From: Shinisaurus crocodilurus | Lineage: Eukaryota > Chordata > Lepidosauria > Squamata > Shinisauridae | DNA length: 64,000 nucleotides | Reading direction: 5' to 3' | NCBI GenBank assembly: GCA_021292165.1 | Contig: JAHFWL010000249.1 | Span: 23,299 to 87,298, forward strand | Part shown: piece after piece, positions 1 to 10,882 of the stretch | How positions within the stretch are numbered: position 1 is the stretch's first letter | Layout: every line of letters starts with the position of its first letter | The notes under the pieces: model-generated | The model's input: only the letters and a program-made list of their open reading frames with translations | Databases searched by the model: none | Told to the model about the DNA's origin: nothing | Translations under genes and position numbers: made by a program

Positions 1-550
1 ACAGTCAAATATTCCATGGTGTCAATATTTCCATGGCAAAAGCGTTAGACTACCATTCTGACTGCATCACAGGGTCCTTTGCTAGCAATGGCATGGGGGG
101 GGGGGCATTGCAGGGCTGGCCCAAGACATTTTGCTGCCTGAGGCAAAGGGCAAGATGGTGGTGGCGCCTCCCATTCCACATACTGAAGTTAACTGGAGCA
201 GTAGGTGAATTATTTTACTTCAACCCTTACAATGAGGCAGTGACCTCCACCACAGCTAAGGGCAGGCCAACAGTTCTGTCCTCCAGTACCTTGTCGCTAT
301 TTCGCACCCCTCGGCATCAGCCACTTGAGGCATTGGCCTCACTGCATAATGGTAGGGCTGCCCTCACTCCTCAGGCTGATTGCAGGCCAGGCAAAGATGG
401 CCCAGTGTACTTTGGTGCCTGAGCTGGTGGAAAATCTACACCCCCTCCTCCCTTCCCAACCATGGTGGTAAAAATAGAACAACACAAGAATTGACCATTT
501 GTTGCCCCTTTCATGATACCCCAAAATTTGCTGCTGGTGATAGGCTCTGC
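1..550. other. No gene; partial hAT-like MITE
   Basis: No coding signal is seen. Positions about 107-370 resemble 33,929-34,195: both begin CAGGGCTGGCCCAAGA or close to it, share a Tyr/Leu-free body ending in a short inverted copy, and keep the phrase 'ttttgct(g/c)cctgag'. This is a dispersed non-autonomous DNA transposon family. I could not find a matching target duplication for this copy. Confidence 0.4.
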
Positions 551-749
551 CAGTGGAGCCTGGTGACTCCTATTTCGGTGGGGCTCCTAATCCCTTCCAA
601 CTTTTATTTGGAGATTTATAGGAGCTATCCATGGTGGTGAATCTGTTTTGGGGATGGAGTTCAGCAGCATGGCTAGCTTCTATAAAGCTCCAAATAAAAG
701 CTGCAATAGATTAGGAGCCCCACCAAAATAGAAGTCACCAGTCTCCGCT
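551..749. mobile_element. Palindromic MITE with TIR CAGTGGAGCCTGGTGACTCC
   Basis: The left end CAGTGGAGCCTGGTGACTCC is mirrored by an imperfect reverse complement near 731-749. The arms continue inward: 'ggtggggctcctaatc' on the left and 'gattaggagccccacc' on the right. The centre contains 'aggagctatccatggt', which also occurs in the related element at 46,806-47,008. The superfamily is not assigned. Confidence 0.6.
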
Positions 750-1110
750 CGGCTCTTCTCAACAGTAAGGCCAGCACTGCCTGCAGGAGACAGGATCACA
801 CTCACACTCACACACACTCATTTGGGAGCTGGAATCACCCGTTCTGCAACTCTCTCTAGAAAGCTTCTTCCACTGGCATCTCCGTCCCAGTTGAACCACA
901 GCTTCTCCTGCTGGCCATGTACGGAACTGCAGGCATCTTTGAACGGGCACACTGTGTTCAGGTTCAGAAGGAAGCATAAAGCACACAGGAAAACTATCAG
1001 GTGCCAGAGATCTAAGGTTGTCCTCTGAATCTCTTGGCCACTTGCCAGAATTGGAGGATGCAAAACCAAACAATAAAAATTCAAGCTGACCCAATTTATA
1101 TATATACACG

Positions 1111-1353
1111 TCAGTGTAGCGTAGTGGTGAGAGTGTTGGACTGGGACTCGGGAGATCCGGGTTCTAGTCCCCGCTCGGCATGAAACTCACTGGGTGACTT
1201 TGGGCCAGTCACTGACTCTCAGCCTAACCTACCTCACAGGGTTGTTGTGAGGATAAAATGGAGAGGAGGAGGAGGAGTACGTAAGCCGCCTTGGGTTCCT
1301 TGCAGGAAAAAAAGGTGGGGTATAAATATAATAAATAAATAAAATAAATAAAT
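1111..1353 (+). mobile_element. tRNA-headed CORE-SINE (MIR-like) with L2-type tail
   Basis: The head reads like a tRNA with A box 'tagcgtagtggtgagag' and B box 'ggttctagtcc'. A MIR/CORE-like body follows ('gtgactttgggccagtcac', then 'cctcacagggttgttgtgag'). The 3' end matches an L2 tail ('taagccgccttgggttcc', 'ggtataaatataataaat') and runs into an (AAAT)n stretch. It looks nearly full length. Related partial copies are at 23,845 and 25,808. Confidence 0.75.
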
Positions 1354-1378
1354 ATTTTGTTATTTGTGCATGCCAGTA

Positions 1379-1516
1379 AGGCAAAGGTAGGCTGCTCAGT
1401 GCCCTCCAGACATTTAGGACTATAATTCAATAATGCTTTACCATTGGCCAAGCTGGCTGGGGCCAATGGGGGTTGTAGTCTAAAAGGTCTAGAGGGCACC
1501 AAGTTGCCTGTCCCTG
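1379..1516. mobile_element. Palindromic MITE carrying an ACTACAAC-type core
   Basis: The ends are inverted: 'caaaggtaggctgctcag...gccctccaga' and 'tctagagggcaccaagttg'. The reverse strand carries the ACTACAACCCCCATTGG core typical of the MITE group seen at 9,563, 25,388, 29,548 and 35,290. Confidence 0.5.
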
Positions 1517-1914
1517 CAATAAGGGTTTGCAGTGGGTCGGGGGGGGCTGCATTTGTAGAATGGGTGCACCCACCTGTGTCGTGAAAGCTTTGTGCAAAAT
1601 TAATGCTTGAAATCCCTGACTAACAGTTTGACACTCAGCTGATCTTTTTGTTTCTTTGACCAGTCAAATACCAACCCTTCTTACAACTACATATGTCTAG
1701 TGATCAAACACATCCATCCATCAATGTATCATTTTCCGGATGCCACCTTCTTGCTCTGCTGCAGGCGCACTCAGCCGAAACTGGAAAGAGGAATGCATGA
1801 AGAGCATTTTCTTAAGAACCGAGAAATCTTTATCACAGCACACATAGTTGTGTAGATAAAGAATTGGCTAGAACCCCTGCCAAAATGTTACAAACAACCA
1901 TTCCCCACAATAAC

Positions 1915-2158
1915 TATGTTTTTGTTAAAAACACTCCTTCAGAGAGCAAGCGGTGAGTGACTAACCCGTTCCACAACTGCTACCATAGTCTCACAAGGCT
2001 GGCCAGTTCCTGTCAGCCAGAGGCAGTGGGTTCGATCCAGTTTTCAGGAGAGTCACACTCACACAGACACCAAAATAAAGGCTAAACAGTTTATTAAGAA
2101 CAGAGTCACTAGGGGCAAGCAACTAGATTAAGAAGTTGTCAGACAGACAACTGACCCC
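1915..2158 (+). mobile_element. Partial copy of the 46.6-47.4 kb TIR element
   Basis: This stretch aligns, in the opposite orientation, with the host parts of 46,680-47,350. Shared phrases include 'ggccagttcctgtcag', 'agtttattaagaacagag' and 'gcaagcaactagattaag'. This copy lacks the nested MITE and SINE found in the second copy and is cut at about 2,158 by GC-rich sequence. Confidence 0.65.
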
Positions 2159-2590
2159 GCCCCCCCCGGCCCCGCCGTAACCGCCCCCTCCGCCATAAAC
2201 CCCTCCGCCGTAAACCCCCCCCGCCACTGTAACCCACCCCCCCGCCGCCGTAACCCGCACCCTGCCACCGTCGCCTGCCTACCTGGTCCCCTGTGCGCTG
2301 CTGCCACCGAGTCCGCTGCCGCCGGAGCTGCTCTGTCGCGTCCATCCTGGACTTCGCCCGCGCTCAGTTTTGAAAAACAGCGCAGGCGGGGTCCAGGATG
2401 GACACGGCGGAGCACGGTCCCGTTGTGTCACTTCCGCCGTGCTGGAAGTGACGCGACGGGACCAGCGGGCGGCGAGGCGGATGAAGTAAGCCTGCGGGGG
2501 TGGACGAGAAGGGAGGAGGATGGGAGCTGTCCGCACCCCGCCACCGGCTAAGCTGCCCCTCCTCCCCTTCCCCCCCCAGCAGCAGATGCA

Positions 2591-2621
<31 letters not shown>

Positions 2622-2781
2622 AGGTGGGCGGTGTGCGGGCAGGTGAGCAGGCGGCCCGTGCCCCCCCACTGGCTCAGCCAGCCCTCCTCCCCTTCCCTCA
2701 CAAGTTAGATCAGCCGCCAGGCCGGATGAAAAGACCCAGCAGGCCGGATGTGGCCCACGGGCCGTAGTTTGAGGACCCCTG
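2159..2781. mobile_element. GC-rich hAT-type element, right end, with minisatellite
   Basis: The right terminus is TTTGAGGACCCCTG, reverse complement of the CAGGGGTCCTCAAA end common among hAT elements, followed by CACTAACT. No left end or matching duplication was found. The interior is very GC-rich, with an 8-bp GGGCGGTG tandem run near 2,595-2,640. The 20-mer at 2,444-2,463 (GGAAGTGACGCGACGGGACC) recurs exactly at 37,204-37,223. Confidence 0.5.
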
Positions 2782-2836
2782 CACTAACTCGTCTCTGTTG
2801 GTTAGAATCAGGTCAAGGATAGCCAATCCTCTAGTT

Positions 2837-3683
2837 CAGTGATGGCGAACCTATGGCACGGGTGCCACAGCTGGTACGCAGGGACCTCTGTGGGCACTCG
2901 AGCCATTGGTCACCGGATCGCGAAAAGACCGTCCCCTTCTGCAAAACACTAATGATCTTGTTCTTTCTCACAGTGTGGAACAGAATGATTTTATTCTAGA
3001 TTCCTGTTACAGAATTCTTTTCTACATTGTTATCACATTTAAAAGATTTTGAAGAATGATGCACAGAGCATGGCTTGGATGTAAAGCCCTAACAGTTGAC
3101 CTGAGTGCTGCATGTGTTGCTCTCAAACTAACGGAGTATGAGCCAAGGTTTGACAAATTATCAGCATGCATGCAATAGCAAAAATCACATTAATTGTGCA
3201 AAAGCATGCCCAATGGAAACTTTTACCTAATGCAGTGTTTGCAGTCCATGACATAAAGTGTTTAAAATGTGTTAAGCACGTTTTGTTTTCTTGTTTATCT
3301 TGCTCATCCTAGTACAGGTTGACTTTTAGTCTGGCATATAATCATATTACAAGTTGAGAATCCCTAATCCAAAAATACATGTTCCTAATTATTTAAAAAG
3401 TTTGTATAAATTCCCTTCAGGCTATGTGTACAATGTAGTACTATAATAATTTTTTGAGTTGATTTTTTACCCCCAACAAAAAACTGTATCATTGAAAGCT
3501 CTGTTATTGTGTTTTTCTTTAAATACAACAGATGTTAATTAGTTCGGACAACTGTATGAGTTGTTTTTCTAAAACTAAAACCTCGGTATTCAGGTTTAAT
3601 TGCAGTGTTGGCACTTTGAAATAAATAAGTTGGTTTTGTGTTGCAGTTTGCGCACTCGGGCTCAAAAAGGTTCGCCATCACTG
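2837..3683. mobile_element. Non-autonomous hAT (847 bp), TSD CTCTAGTT
   Basis: The left end is CAGTGATGGCGAACC and the right end is its reverse complement GGTTCGCCATCACTG. Both sides carry the perfect 8-bp duplication CTCTAGTT (2,829-2,836 and 3,684-3,691). CR1 ORF2 lies on both sides, so the hAT is the younger insertion. A second family member is at 34,322-34,755 in the other orientation. I see no transposase. Confidence 0.92.
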
Positions 3684-4329
3684 CTCTAGTTCCTTCCTCC
3701 ATTTCTGTAGGAGGAAGTTATCAGCAGCAGCAGCACAACTCAGGAATTTCTTGGAGGGGCCATGCTTGGCTGAATAAGTCTCCCAACAGATATCAGGGAA
3801 ATTGAAGTCACCCATTACTACCACATCATGCCTCCTTGAAACATTTGCGATTTGCTTTTCAAAAGTTTCATCCTCGTCTTCTCCTTGATTGGGTGGTCGG
3901 TAGTAGACTCCAACCACCATGTTCGTCTTACCCTTTGCCCCCTTTATTTTAACCCAGATGCTTTCAATGGGGCTGCCAAGCTCCTCTTCCTGTATCTCTG
4001 TGCAGATACGTATCTTTAACATATAGCGCAACTCCACCTCCCTTTCTGTTGCTTCTGTTCCTTTTGAACAAGTTATACCCTTCAATCGCTGTACTCCAGC
4101 CATGGGAGTCATCCCACCAGGTTTCAGTTATCCCTATCAAGTCGTATCTGCCCTCATGTATCAAGAGTTCAAATTCACCTTGTTTGTTGCCCATACTCTG
4201 GGCATTAGTACAGAGACATCGAAGACTATGTGCTTTATAGTCCGACTTTTTTCCTACATTTTGTGGTAGACTATCATTGGGCACCGCTGGAGCTGTTCTC
4301 TCCGTTGTGGCACAGAGGCCTTCTTCCAT
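3684..4329 (-). pseudogene. CR1 ORF2 amino-terminal endonuclease fragment
   Basis: Two overlapping minus-strand frames together give the start of a CR1 ORF2: a CTNAQSMGNKQGE segment, ITETWW (endonuclease motif), GVALYVKDT, then a frameshift near 4,000-4,100, GVYYRPPN and [15 protein letters not shown]. These are conserved blocks of the apurinic endonuclease domain of CR1-clade LINEs. The reading frame is interrupted by the hAT at 3,683 and the domain is incomplete. Confidence 0.8.
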
Positions 4330-4365
4330 TGGTACCCCCGAGTTTATGTCTCCCTCCCGTTGGAT

Positions 4366-5379
4366 TTAGTTTAAAGCCCTCCTGATTAAGTTCCTCATGC
4401 TGTGGCCAAACACATTCTTCCCAGTCCTTGTGAGGTGCAACCCATCCTTTGCCAGCAGTCCATCTTCCAGGAAGTGTAGCCTGCGGTTCCAGAATCCAAA
4501 TCCCTCATGTCGGCACCACCTTCGTAGCCAGTCATTCACTCGGAGTATTTTTCTTTCCCTTTTTATGCCTCTTCCAAGTACTGGAAGGATGGATGAGAAA
4601 ACTATCTGGGCCCCAAAGTTCTTGAGTTCCCTTCCCAACTCTTCAAAGTCTGCCGTTATTTCTTTGTAACTCCGCTTGACGGTATTTGTACCCAAGTGGA
4701 AGAGAAGAAAGGGGTATGTGTCGGTGGGCTGTATGAGCCTCGGCAGCTGCTCTGTCACATCCTTAATCCATGCCCCGGGGAGACAGCACAGCTGGTGAGT
4801 CCATGGGTCATCGCGACATACTTTGGCTTCGATCCCCCGCAGGAGGGAGTCTCCCACTATGAGTACTCTTCTTTCTCTTGCTGTAGGCCTTGGTTTGATT
4901 GCCTCCACTTGACTGACCTTCAGCCTCTTGCTCGCTGTCACGTTGGGTGCCCGGTAATTCGTCCTCTGCAGGCTGTCCTCTGCTCTCGTCCTCAAGTACC
5001 TGGAAGCGGTTCCATAGCTCCACTGCTTCCACAGGCGCAGAATGTCTTCTAGTTCTTCTGCTCCTAACAGTCACCCTTTCCCAGGGAGTTCCCCCTACAT
5101 TATTTTCCCTTGCCTCTGCAGTCCCGACTCCGTCTCATCCTGCCGTTGCCCTTCTGGCTCCTGTTCTACGCTTTGGTGCTGTAGATCCACCGTTCTGTCT
5201 AAGAACTCCTCACTTTCTCTTATGCTCCTGCGGGTTGACACTTGCTGCTCCAGTCCTCTGACCTTTTCTTCCAACAGCGTGACCAGCTTGCACTTGTAGG
5301 CCATGTTGCTCTCAGGCAGGAAAACAAACATTACACACACATTGCAGGTCACCACCACTGCAGATTCCTTTCCTTCCAT
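4366..5379 (-). pseudogene. CR1 ORF1 with SGNH/GDSL esterase domain
   Basis: The N-terminal part (5,379-5,095) has a Cys-containing start and a coiled-coil-like stretch (KLVTLLEEKVRGLEQQV). After frameshifts, 4,995-4,366 encodes an SGNH hydrolase-like domain: block I VLIVGDSLLRGIE with the nucleophile Ser, a HLGTN block, and the C-terminal DGLHLTRTGK block with catalytic-type Asp and His. This esterase domain is known from CR1 ORF1 proteins. At least two frame breaks make it non-functional. Confidence 0.8.
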
Positions 5380-5460
5380 AGTGATCTGTTCCCTTTATGT
5401 TTCTGCCTTTCTAGGAAATTTCTTAGGGACCTCCCCTTGACCTCCCCCGCCGAACTCCGC

Positions 5461-5845
5461 TGCCAAACTCCTGTTTGCTCTCCCTGTGCACTCGCTCTGT
5501 TCACTCGCTCTGTGGGAGCCTGCCCGCTTATCACAGTCCCGAAAACAGCTGGAGCCTCTCTCCTGTGCTCCTGCTCAGCTGGGAGTCAGGAACAGAATGA
5601 GCTCCCAGGCCTCTCCCTTCCTTTTAAGCTCTCAGGCCACACCCTTCCCTTGCAGCTCCTGTTGTCATCCTTGCACTGCAGCAAGTTGTAGTGCTGCTCC
5701 TGTTGTTCTACTACTCCTCTGCCAAACTCCTGTTTGCTCTCCCTGTTCGCTCGCTCTCTGGGAGCCTGCCCGCTTATCACAGCCCCAAAAACAGCTGAAG
5801 CCTCTCTCCTGTGCTCCTGCTCAGCTGGGAGTCAGGAACAGAATC
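5461..5845 (-). repeat. Tandemly duplicated CR1 5' UTR unit, about 259-bp period
   Basis: A segment starting TGCCAAACTCCTGTTTGCTC at 5,461 starts again at 5,720. Both copies run through 'cgcttatcacag' and 'cagctgggagtcagg'. The second copy is partial and about 12 bp shorter inside. On the minus strand these lie upstream of ORF1, as 5' UTR or promoter monomers would. Confidence 0.75.
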
Positions 5846-5924
5846 CATCTAGTTGGTTCGGTTAGAACACTTTCACATCCTCCTGGCTACTTTGGCCTTT
5901 CTACTGAAATTAAATCAAATAAAT

Positions 5925-6066
5925 TGTCTGAGCGTGGAAAGCTAAGCAGGGTCAAGCCTGGTTATTACCTGGATGAGAGACCCCTCCTCTAGTTTCCTGC
6001 ATTGAGCAGGGGGTTGGACTCGATGGCGTTGTAGGCTGGCTCCTTCCAACTCTATGATCTATGAAA
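5925..6066 (+). mobile_element. 5S rRNA-derived SINE with CR1-type tail (copy 1)
   Basis: The head keeps the 5S rRNA internal promoter: 'ggaaagctaagcagggtc' (box A region), 'gcctggttattac', and 'tggatgagagacc' (box C region). It then passes into 'ttgagcagggggttggactc' and 'ccttccaactctatgat', the 3' end typical of CR1 LINEs. It sits just outside the CR1 5' region in the plus orientation. Confidence 0.85.
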
Positions 6067-6179
6067 TCGAGGTTTATATTACCTTATTAACTACCTTATT
6101 TCTGTGGAGTGACATGAGGTACACAAACCGACTAAATCTGAGATGTGTATTTTGACTGAAAAATCAACCCCCAAAAGAG

Positions 6180-6440
6180 ACTGAATTAAGTTATTGATTG
6201 GGTTCATACAACACAATAACCCACACTCAAGGGTTGAGTATGGGTTGTTGTTTAACTGTGAGTTGTTCTTGAAATGTGAACTGTTAAGCACAAACAGAGA
6301 ACCCATGGTTGTTATTGGGTTGTGAACTGTGGGTTGTGAACTGTGGGTTGTTATCTCGGCTGGGTTCAGACGACACAATAACCCATGTTTCAATGACAAC
6401 CCACAGTTCAACAACAACCCACACTCAACCCAGTTATTGG
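6180..6440. repeat. Palindromic repeat of 'aacccacagttcaacaa' type
   Basis: Several inverted and direct copies of ACAATAACCCA and TGGGTTGTTATT phrases fill this stretch, with 'gggttca(t/g)ac(a/g)acacaataaccca' at 6,200 and 6,364. It looks like a dispersed MITE or a rearranged pair of them. No coding signal is seen. Confidence 0.4.
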
Positions 6441-7002
6441 CAGTTTCTAGGGACAACGTGCAACTGGATTTAAAATAACTATAGTAGTTCTGGTATATAA
6501 ATGTATTTTGGTGCCAGGGCTCAAGAGTGTCTGCCTGTAGCAGCAAAAAGTAACAAATAATCTATTGTGGCACCTTAAAGATTAATACATTTATTAAGGC
6601 ATAATAATAAAGCATATGCAATAAGAAGTGTGTTAGTATTTAAAGGTGCCACAAGACTCTTTGTTGTTTATGGTTCCCCATGGAATCAAAAACTTGACAC
6701 TGCTCTGCTACCAGTAATACTGTCAGTCACAGTGTGATCCCGAGGGATAAATTGCTTCTCGTCTGCAGCTTCACCAAGGATTAATCCACTCCAACACTAC
6801 ATTCATAAAAATAAAGACAACTTAATTCCTCGAACTCAGTGTTTTTGGCTTTATCTGAACATCAGGAAATCTCCACAGGAAATGTGTAATGCAAACTTAC
6901 ATGCTGTGTTTGCACTGACTGCATATGTTTGCTTGTCCCTCTCATAGCTCGAAGCCTGACCGAGAGTAGCCTAAAGTCAATTGCAGAGTTGTGCATCCAC
7001 TA

Positions 7003-7300
7003 AATCAGGGATAGGAGAACTTTTTCAGCCCAAGGGCCACCTTCCTTTAGGGGTAACCTTCTGGGGGCCACATGCCAGCAGTGGCAGAGCCAAAGCCACA
7101 CAATCACCCAATTCACACAAATACATCAAACTTGAACTTTCCAGAGCCAATTTGGCTCTTGTGCATTTACTTATGTCTGCTGAGGAGCAAGAGAGATCAC
7201 CAGACCAGTGTATATTTATGGCATTGGCTGGAAGGCTTCTTGCTACCTGAAAGGCATTGGTGGTTCCCTGTAGCCATGTCAGTGACACCGAATTCAGTGG
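7003..7300. mobile_element. Probable hAT-type MITE fragment
   Basis: The stretch starts 'cagggataggagaactttttcagccc', resembling hAT ends of the type 'caggg...gaac'. No opposite terminus or duplication was found. The remaining bases do not look coding. Confidence 0.3.
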
Positions 7301-7659
7301 TTCCCACTGAGTGAAGCAAAGCTATTTTCGCACATGCAAGTAGGACAGGCATCTAACTGGGTAGGGATTTGGAGTAGGTTTACAATGGTGAAGTCTTGCA
7401 TGCCATCTCACTCATCTCTCTTCTGCTTATATAAACAATGTCAACAACATGATCAAACGGAGAAACTATTTTGTAGCCCTGAAACTGGGAGCGGGGGTAT
7501 TTTTAGCAGAAACAAATGTACATACCTCTGGCAGGTGAAGCTACTGCTAAGAATGTGGGTGTGTAACAAATATTTTTTTTAGTGCTTGGCTTTTATAGCT
7601 CCATGCCAGGTCAGCCAGGGAGGAGGACACAAGTTTAAAAATAAAACTAAATCTCTTGC

Positions 7660-9510
7660 ATCCGCCAGGACTTGGACTCCAATGTTATGGCAGGTGAATC
7701 AGGCGAGGTTCCCAGAATACAGCCTGGTCATGTTTTCTTGGATGAGTTTCAGCTGGTACAGCTCAAGGATGTTGACAAGGTGCTTGGACAGGTTCATGCA
7801 ACCACATCCGCACTAGATCCTTGCCCCTCTTGGCTTATAAAATCTAGCAGGGAAGGAACAGCTGGCTGGGCCAGGGAGGGAGGAGGTGATCAATGCCTAC
7901 TTGTGAGAGGGAGTGGTCCCATGACGCTTGAAAGAAGCGGTGGTGAGGCCACTCCTGAAGAAACCCTCTCTGGACCCGGAAGATCTAAACAACTTTAGGT
8001 CCGTAGCGAATGTTCCTTTCCTGGGCAAAGTCCTTGAGCAGGTGGTGGCCAACCAGCTCCAGAACCTCTTGGATGAAACTGATTGTCTAGATCCATTTCA
8101 GTCGGGGTTTAGGCCTGGTTTTGGCACATAAACAGCTTTGGTCGCCCTGTATATGATGACGTATGTCAGGAGAGGGGGCGGGGAGTGTGACCCTGTTGAT
8201 ACCATGGTATCCTCCTTCTGGGACAGCTGTCTGAGTTGGGAGTGGGGGGTACTGCATTGCAGTGGTTCTGCTCCTACTTGGATGGCCGGCTCCAGGTGGT
8301 GCTTGGGAGATATTGTTCGGCCCCATGGACTCCCCAGTATGGAGCTCCTCAGGGGTCAGTCTTATCCCCATGCTATCCAACATCTACATGAAACTGCTGA
8401 GTGGGGTCATCCAGAGTTTTGGAGTGCATTGCCATCAGTACGTTGATGACACACAGCTCTATTTCTCCTTTTCATCTTCAGCAGGTGAGGCTGTGGATGA
8501 GGGCTAACAAACTGAAGCTCAATCCAGACAAGACTGAGATGCTGTTAGTGGGTGGTTCCTCTGACCAGATGGAGGTAGTTCAACCTGTTCTGAATGGGGT
8601 TGCACTCCCCTTGAAGGAGCAGGTCCGTAGCTTGGGGGTCCTCTTTGAGCCATCATTGTCACTTGAGGCTCAGGTGGCCTCAGTGGCAAAGACAAAGAGT
8701 GCCTTCTACCAGCTCCGGCTGGTGGCCCAGCTACACCCCTATCTGGACAGGGATAGCCTGATTTCAGTAATCTATGCTCTGGTAATTTCTAAGCTTGACT
8801 ACTGCAATGCGCTCTATGTGAGGCTGCCCTTGAAGACTGTTCAGAAGTTGCAGCTGGTGCAAAATGTGGCAGCCAGATTAATAACTGGGACCAGGAGGTC
8901 TGAACATATAACACCTGTTCTGGCATGTTTGCATTGGCTGCCTATATGCTACCAAGCCCGATTCAAGGTGCTGGTTTTAACCTATAAAGCCCTACATGGC
9001 TTGGGACCGCAATACCTGACGGAATGCCTCTCCCAACCACAATCTACCCGGACACGACGCTCAGCATCTGGGGCCTTCCTCCGACTGCCGCCCCGAAGGA
9101 GGCTCAGAAGGCGGAAACAAGGGGGAGAGCCTTTTCTGTGGTAGCCCCACAACTGTGGAACAGCCTCCCCACTGACACCCGCCTGGCGCCAACTCTATCT
9201 TTTCAGTGCCAGGTTAAGACTGCCTTCTATGCTGAGGCATTTAACAGTTCCAAATAGTACACAGGGTAGTGGTTATGTCACCTTTTTATCCAGTCTATTT
9301 TTTTATAATCTTGTCTTAGCTATTTAAGACAAGATTATAAAATAAAATTATGTTTAGTGTAAAATTTTTGGTTTTTATTGTTTGTATTTTTTTAATATTG
9401 TATTTTATTATATAATTGTATTTTATTGTATACTGTAATTTTATAATTGTTGTAAACCACCCAGAGAGCTTCGGCTCTTGGGCAGTATAGAAATGAAATA
9501 AATAATAAGA
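7660..9510 (+). mobile_element. L2 LINE, 5'-truncated, decayed reverse transcriptase
   Basis: Pieces of an L2 ORF2 can be read in order: ALDPCPSWLIKSS (about 7,810), LNNFRSVANVPFLGKVLEQV (about 7,990), FQSGFRPG (about 8,100), the catalytic HQYVDDTQLYFSF (about 8,440), and a long intact C-terminal frame at 8,401-9,144 containing ANKLKLNPDKTEMLLVG, ISKLDYCNALYVRLP and LHWLPICYQARFKVLVLTYK. An AT-rich 3' UTR ends at 'aaccacccagagagcttcgg...aaataaataa', the usual L2 end. Frameshifts and a stop at about 8,130 break the protein. Confidence 0.85.
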
Positions 9511-9562
9511 GGGAGAGGGAAATCTCATTCTCAACTCAGCCCACTGGTTGAAATGCACTTGG

Positions 9563-9655
9563 TGAGCCTTCCCCAACCTAGCAGCCTCCAGATGTGTTGG
9601 GCTGCAACTCCCATCACCCCCAGCCAGCATAACCATTGGCTATACATTAAGTTTT
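9563..9655. mobile_element. Palindromic MITE fragment
   Basis: It reads 'ccttccccaacctagcagcctccagatgtgttgggctgcaac...' and belongs to the same family as 25,388-25,512 and 35,290-35,375. Confidence 0.5.
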
Positions 9656-9705
9656 GCTCAGGCAACCCTAAAACTCGACTACTAGGCTAAAACACAGCAC
9701 TCTTA

Positions 9706-10090
9706 CACCTATTTATTTACTACATTTCTATACTGCCCAAGAGCTGAAGCTCTCCATGCAGTTCACAATTAAAACCACAAAATACAACATAAAATACAGT
9801 ATAAAAATGTAAAAAGTATAAAATAGGAGTAAAAACCAAAATTAAACTAATAAAACAATTGTGTAGTTGACAGCCTACACAATGAGGGACAGCCACCTCC
9901 CTGGATGGGCAATATCTGATGAGCATACACCTCCTACCAGGGGAAAGGCCCCTTTTCCAAAAGGCCACATTTGAGGGCAAATATTTCCAAGACCTTGGGC
10001 TTAGCGTCACTTGCCCATTTAGGACCAACCCATAGGAAAGACCTTTTGAAATGGTGCATATGAACTACTTAAAAACAACCAGAAATTTTA
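9706..10090 (-). mobile_element. L2-type 3' end fragment
   Basis: On the minus strand the sequence ends 'gagagcttcagctcttgggcagtatagaaatg' followed by A/T-rich repeats, matching the end of the L2 at 9,450-9,510. The inner part is not assigned. Confidence 0.5.
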
Positions 10091-10547
10091 TTTTCATGTT
10101 TTATAGCCTTGTAAGCAGCCTTGTGAGGACAGTGAGCCCAGCAAGTTGAGCTCAAAATATTTTAAATACATCCATCCTAGAGGTGCATAAGCAGAAAAGC
10201 AAACGCTTTTGGTCACAAAACAAAGATGTCCCTTACCTACTACCACTTAACTGGCCATTTATCGCAGATATGTTAATGGAGAGAAAATGGGTACAAGGCA
10301 GCCCGCTGGGGAACACAAGCTGTTGACCTATGCTTTATAGATTTACATCTATAGATAGTCTGAGTATTGAAAAAAGGTGCCTGTGCCAACACTTGCCATG
10401 CAGACAGACATTTAGACCAACATTTTTTTTCTACTGATCAGTAGACCTCTAATGGCCAAGGACTGTGGGTTGGGTACAGACTATGTTAGCTACACTTGGT
10501 TCCCATCGATTTCAGTGGGACTCAAGTGCAACTAACTTAGTCTAGAC

Positions 10548-10874
10548 CAGGGTCAGGCAACCTTTTTGGGCCGTGACCGTGAACACATCTGAGAAACTGT
10601 CCTGGACACCACCACAAAATGGCTGTCATAGGAGGTGTGGCAAAGGACAAGTAACTTGCCCCAAAGACAGAGGTGGGATCAGAGCTACAAAACACTAACC
10701 AACTCCTTTTGAACCCAGTTTTTAGCACCAACAGAAACATATTTCAGAGCAATCCCAGCTGTGTTAAGATGTGTTAACTTTTTAAAAGTGGAAAAGTTAG
10801 GACACCTTGGTCGGCACCATGAAAAGTGTCCAGGGGTGCATTAGTGCCCGTGGGTACCACATTGCCTGCCACTG
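10548..10874. mobile_element. Non-autonomous hAT (327 bp), TSD GTCTAGAC
   Basis: The ends are CAGGGTCAGGCAACC and 'tgcctgccactg'. The perfect 8-bp duplication GTCTAGAC lies at 10,540-10,547 and 10,875-10,882. Part of the interior ('cttttgaacccagttttt') also appears near 33,540, so a related element lies in the 33.2-33.7 kb stretch. Confidence 0.88.
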
Positions 10875-10882
10875 GTCTAGAC

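Larger units (their letters stand above)
2790..5850 (-). mobile_element. CR1 LINE, 3'-truncated, split by a hAT insertion
   Basis: Read on the minus strand, this is a CR1 element: duplicated 5' UTR (about 5,461-5,850), ORF1 (about 5,379-4,366) and the endonuclease start of ORF2 (about 4,329-3,690). ORF2 resumes left of a hAT at 2,790-2,836, where a phrase like LAILDLILTNRDEL can be read. Everything downstream of that, including the reverse transcriptase, is missing. Stops and frameshifts show it is dead. It defines the target site of the hAT at 2,837-3,683. Confidence 0.8.

Noticed and set aside
2279..2708. Overlapping GC-rich frames on both strands
   Set aside because: Composition effect of the GC-rich hAT end and its 8-bp repeat.
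5925..6066. Possible 5S rRNA gene or pseudogene
   Set aside because: Only the promoter half of 5S is present, always joined to a CR1-type tail in all copies, so it is a SINE.
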